Below are positions 61,022-64,000 of a stretch of DNA of 64,000 nt, one piece after another. This stretch comes from Pukyongia salina. Lineage in GTDB: Bacteria > Bacteroidota > Bacteroidia > Flavobacteriales > Flavobacteriaceae. The notes below the pieces were generated by a model, which saw nothing but the letters and a program-made list of their open reading frames with translations, ran no database searches and was not told where the DNA came from. The translations under genes and the position numbers were made by a program. Positions within the stretch are counted from its first letter, which is position 1, and the number at the start of each line of letters is the position of its first letter. The stretch is from positions 2,652,501-2,716,500 of the forward strand of contig NZ_CP027062.1 in the NCBI RefSeq assembly GCF_002966125.1. The letters run 5' to 3'.

Positions 61022-63073
61022 TTATTTAATTTCATTGATATCGGAAATAATATTAAAGGCTTCCTCGATAAAGATGTCGTTGCCAATCTCAGCCATGGAA
61101 AAAGCGTTGATCTTTTTCTCATCGTCATTGTATTGAAGTAGCTCTTCTGTAGAAGCGGTATTCCTAACCGTTAAAACGCCCTTTCGATTCTCGAAATAAG
61201 AAATGAAATCCTTCCATAGTTCGTTATAGCCGTTAAGGTCGCCATACACATTCCGAAGGGTTAACGAATAGATGGTATCTTTTTTAATATAATTGTTTAC
61301 AAGGGCCTTGTTAAGATCTTTGATCTTACGGAATCCTTCATCCAGGCTCATACGATATTCGCTCTTTTCTTTCAGAAAATTGATCGGGATCTTCCGTTTA
61401 GGTTTGTGAGGTACGGTTACAGCCACACTATCGTTAGAGAGAGCAAAATCTATATGCTTTTCACTAATGTCAAGTCCATCGTACATGCTGGGAAAGATAA
61501 TATCCGGGATCACGCCTCGTGATTGATTGCTTTGTCCGGTGACTCGGTAGAACATATCTGTAGTGATCTTGCAATAACCTAATTCTTCCTTTTCCTCATC
61601 CAAAGGAAAGATAGCCTGCATACTCGATTTCCCGTAGCTTACGGCACCAACAATGATCGCCCTGTTATAATCCTGCATCAAACTCGCGAAGAATTCGGAG
61701 GCAGATGCACTGTATCCGTTGAGAATGATCACTATGGGTTTGTTAAAAACAGTACCGCGATTGGCATCTCTAACTGTGTAGGTTTCGCCATCCTTGTATT
61801 TCAAGATTGAAACGGGGCCGCGGTCGATAAACATTCCGCTAAGGTCTGAAGCTTCCTTCATACTACCCCCGCCATTAAAACGCAGATCGATGATCAATCC
61901 CTGAATATTCTCTTTCTTCAGTTTATATATCTCTTTGGCAACATCATTGGCAACTCCCAGACCATTAGGCGATTCGAAATCTGTATAAAAACTGGGAATA
62001 CTAATATATCCCACAGGAAATTCCTTCTTTACCACATACCCGCGAATTAAGTTTTCCACGGCTTTATCTGCTTTTTTCGACAAATTTACCAACTTAATGG
62101 TGCCGTCCTTTTTCTTTATTCTGAAAGTTACCTTAGTATGATTATTGTCTGTAAGGAATGCTGTGATCTCCTCATTCGAAATACATGTGGTTTCAACAAC
62201 ACTCGTTCCCGAACGAAGTGACCGCACCACATCACCTTCTTCTATGGTGCCTTCAAAATACGCAGCGCCTCCAGGCGTTACATAGCTTACCACGATCTCG
62301 CCTTCCTCATTCTTATCGGTGTATAAACCAAAGGTCATCAAACTTGTAGATACCGAATTCTCGAACATGGTCTTATCGGTGTTGTTAAAAAAGGTGGTAT
62401 TCGGATCCTGGTAATTTGTAAAGGCGTTCAGAAACGTCTCGGTGGTAAACCGTTCAATACTGCCTTCAGCATTCTCCATCTCGTCCAATTGACACAACAT
62501 TTTTTCGAAAACCTTCGGCCTTATTTCGGTTTCGAGTATGTTAAAATTCTTCTCTAACCTTTCTATTAGACTATCTTCTTCGGTCATTTTAGATAATATC
62601 TCAAAACGCAATCTTTTGGACCAGTACTTTTTCATCGCGGCTGTATCGTCAAAATATCCGGATTCCTTCGTTCTATAGTACTTAAGGGTGTCTGTACCAC
62701 TATAGTCCAGTTTTGTATTTCTATACGATTCCAATACCTGTTTGGTCTCGGCAATACGTTGCCTAAGTGTTTTTATATATTTCTGAATAAAATCACAGTT
62801 ATTGTCTCTTAAGTAATCGTCTATTAGCAGGGAGTCCTTCTTAAATACCGCTATGTCGGCATCTGTAAAGAGGATTTTATCCTCATCAAGCCGTTTCACG
62901 AATAATTTATAAACCCCGCTACTTAGTGCATCATCAAAGGGCTTGGGTTTAAAATGTTGTGATTCTACAAGTGATTTAAGGGCAGCCATTTGCTCACAGA
63001 ATGGTGGTTCAGATTGAGAATTAGCCGCCAGGCTGAATAAGAAAGAAGTAATGAGGCAAAGATTCCTGATCAT
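61022..63073 (-). CDS. S41 family C-terminal processing protease
   Basis: 683 residues from an internal ATG at 63071-63073 (MIRNLCLITSFLFSLAANSQ, a signal peptide); a start at 63088 would add five. A long N-terminal helical domain (about 30-230) precedes a PDZ domain (GAAYFEGTIEEGDVVRSL) and the S41 core, with the catalytic serine in GYSASASEFFASL and the lysine in AVSYGKSSMQA. It resembles Prc/Tsp, which removes C-terminal tails from envelope proteins. It is encoded between the pterin dehydratase gene and the exported helical protein. Confidence 0.9.
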   Translation of the reverse strand: MIRNLCLITSFLFSLAANSQSEPPFCEQMAALKSLVESQHFKPKPFDDALSSGVYKLFVKRLDEDKILFTDADIAVFKKDSLLIDDYLRDNNCDFIQKYIKTLRQRIAETKQVLESYRNTKLDYSGTDTLKYYRTKESGYFDDTAAMKKYWSKRLRFEILSKMTEEDSLIERLEKNFNILETEIRPKVFEKMLCQLDEMENAEGSIERFTTETFLNAFTNYQDPNTTFFNNTDKTMFENSVSTSLMTFGLYTDKNEEGEIVVSYVTPGGAAYFEGTIEEGDVVRSLRSGTSVVETTCISNEEITAFLTDNNHTKVTFRIKKKDGTIKLVNLSKKADKAVENLIRGYVVKKEFPVGYISIPSFYTDFESPNGLGVANDVAKEIYKLKKENIQGLIIDLRFNGGGSMKEASDLSGMFIDRGPVSILKYKDGETYTVRDANRGTVFNKPIVIILNGYSASASEFFASLMQDYNRAIIVGAVSYGKSSMQAIFPLDEEKEELGYCKITTDMFYRVTGQSNQSRGVIPDIIFPSMYDGLDISEKHIDFALSNDSVAVTVPHKPKRKIPINFLKEKSEYRMSLDEGFRKIKDLNKALVNNYIKKDTIYSLTLRNVYGDLNGYNELWKDFISYFENRKGVLTVRNTASTEELLQYNDDEKKINAFSMAEIGNDIFIEEAFNIISDINEIK

Positions 63074-63103
63074 AGCATTGGGTTGCAAGAAAAATACAAA
63101 AAT

Positions 63104-63385
63104 TTAACTTACCAGATCATTAATAATTTTGGCCAGCGCTATGTCTTTTTCGGTAACCCCATCCTCGGTGTGAGTGTATAATGAAATGTGTAACTGGTTA
63201 TACACATTGCTCCAATCGGGATGATGATCCAGCTTTTCTGCTTCAAACGCAATGCGGGTCATGATAGTGAAAGCCTCTTTAAAGTTTTCGAATTCGAAAC
63301 CTGTATGAAGGGCATTATCTGCATATTCCCACCCGGGTAATGATTGTAATTCATCCTGGATTTCAGCTTCGGAAAGTTTTTTCAT
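63104..63385 (-). CDS. 4a-hydroxytetrahydrobiopterin dehydratase (PCD/DCoH)
   Basis: 93 residues, the standard length. The PCD motif region KLDHHPDWSNVYNQLHISLYTHTEDGVTEKDIALA, with the His-His and the conserved Trp/Asp, is complete. The enzyme dehydrates 4a-hydroxytetrahydrobiopterin after aromatic amino acid hydroxylation, and some members take part in molybdopterin or folate pathways. Neither a phenylalanine hydroxylase nor a partner is nearby. Only 30 bases separate it from the S41 gene. Confidence 0.9.
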   Translation of the reverse strand: MKKLSEAEIQDELQSLPGWEYADNALHTGFEFENFKEAFTIMTRIAFEAEKLDHHPDWSNVYNQLHISLYTHTEDGVTEKDIALAKIINDLVS

Positions 63386-63387
63386 CT

Positions 63388-64000
63388 TTATTTTTTTAAG
63401 GTAATTATTTCGTCGTGTAAGGTACTACTTTCAATGACTTCGGCAACAGTTATTCTATAGGCTTCCGGCAACGAATTTTCCTTCGGAAGAATCGCCTGGT
63501 ATTCATCCTCATTACTGCTAAAAACCTTCTTGAAAACTGGTAACTTGTCGCCTATTCGTACAGCGATCTCTCTGAAGATATCGTCGTGATGCACCACATC
63601 TGTACTGGCCAGGTGGAAGATATCAATTAAATCCTTGTTGATTATATAGTGAAGCTGTTGCGCGATCTTTTCGGCGGTGGTAACACTTATAATACGCTTG
63701 GGGTACACTTCGAATGCCGCGTTGTGCTTTATGGCCTGCCGTAGTTGCATGATGGACGGGGCATTGATACCAAGTATCTCCGGCAACCTGAAAATGGTTG
63801 TTTGCAATGGTAATTGTTCCAATAGCAATTTTTCCAGAGCAATGTTAGCTCGCCCCCAATTTGTTTCAGATAGCGGTTTATCGTATTCGTAAGACGGAAA
63901 CTTCTTTCGGGCGTCGAATACTTCGGCAGACGAGGCAAACAATATCCGGCTCATGGGCAACAGCTCACAATATGAAATGAGTTCGGCATGCGATCTCATA
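63388..64000 (-). CDS. NAD-dependent epimerase/reductase-like protein, partial (N-terminus beyond right edge)
   Basis: 203 residues are visible, starting from a Met that may be internal; the GxxGxxG NAD motif expected at the N-terminus lies beyond the window. ILFASSAEVFD, SETNWGRANIALEKLLLEQLPLQTTIFRLPEILG and IFHLASTDVVHHDDIFREIA match the C-terminal two thirds of an extended short-chain dehydrogenase such as RmlD or a related sugar-nucleotide reductase. The usual YxxxK appears altered (NWGRANIALEK), so the active site cannot be judged. It is followed by PCD after 2 bases. Confidence 0.7.
   Translation of the reverse strand, partial: MRSHAELISYCELLPMSRILFASSAEVFDARKKFPSYEYDKPLSETNWGRANIALEKLLLEQLPLQTTIFRLPEILGINAPSIMQLRQAIKHNAAFEVYPKRIISVTTAEKIAQQLHYIINKDLIDIFHLASTDVVHHDDIFREIAVRIGDKLPVFKKVFSSNEDEYQAILPKENSLPEAYRITVAEVIESSTLHDEIITLKK

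Noticed and set aside
1-64000. tRNA, rRNA, insertion sequences or prophage
   Set aside because: No cloverleaf-like, transposase, integrase (other than XerD) or phage structural sequence was recognised anywhere in the window.

Overview
The window is a chromosomal segment of a member of the Bacteroidota, almost certainly a marine-type Flavobacteriaceae. The grounds are: many promoters of the Bacteroidetes form (TTG, a spacer of about 18 to 22 bases, then TAnnTTTG); a type IX secretion (T9SS) C-terminal sorting domain at 6601-8460 and PorQ at 35843-36862; families largely confined to this phylum (DUF6048, DUF6452, DUF3822, CCC-motif membrane protein, DUF2027-Smr); a 6S RNA of the flavobacterial form after zapA; and a DnaX without its zinc finger. 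No tRNA, rRNA, prophage, insertion sequence or CRISPR array was seen. Nearly everything is housekeeping or envelope biology.

Left part (1-19029): a ZIP metal transporter cut by the left edge, a THUMP RNA methyltransferase, an rlmD-DUF6452-DUF6048 operon on the minus strand, ornithine aminotransferase, a minus-strand operon with a T9SS cargo protein, an Smr protein, a calcium-repeat lipoprotein, cysteine desulfurase, a TonB-dependent receptor, an M23 peptidase, then coiled-coil protein-zapA-6S RNA-rny, with xerD convergent to rny.

Middle (19125-38568): five consecutive small outer-membrane beta-barrel genes, each with its own terminator; aroQ; lpdA; two overlapping msrB genes; an M48 lipoprotein peptidase; a UMF1-type transporter; a three-repeat lipoprotein; an ECF sigma/anti-sigma operon feeding two beta-helix adhesin-like proteins; lon; porQ-cmk; and an unrecognised lipoprotein.

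The stretch 38569-39467 looks empty at gene-finder thresholds but holds a degraded gene fragment that resembles a VIT1/CCC1 iron transporter, and a compact minus-strand array of three microprotein ORFs. Two of these are tandem 28-residue paralogues whose differences are mostly synonymous. An intrinsic terminator follows the array and a 23-bp palindrome precedes it. This is the best candidate here for an undescribed system.

Right part (39468-64000): rpsA with a structured leader, then a 207-bp tandem palindromic repeat cluster; a long co-directional run pyrR-pyrB-STAS-like-rnz-pdxH-sixA-like-ppk1-ppx; miaE-dnaX on the minus strand; rnpB (RNase P RNA), whose terminator also encodes the end of a convergent gene; an rsmD operon; a RecD-like helicase; an in-frame KdsB-KdnB fusion implying an 8-amino-Kdo (Kdo8N) lipopolysaccharide core; an acyltransferase; YebC; and a minus-strand operon with an S41 protease, pterin dehydratase and a nucleotide-sugar epimerase-like gene cut by the right edge.

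All calls come from reading the sequence and translations; no database search was run.
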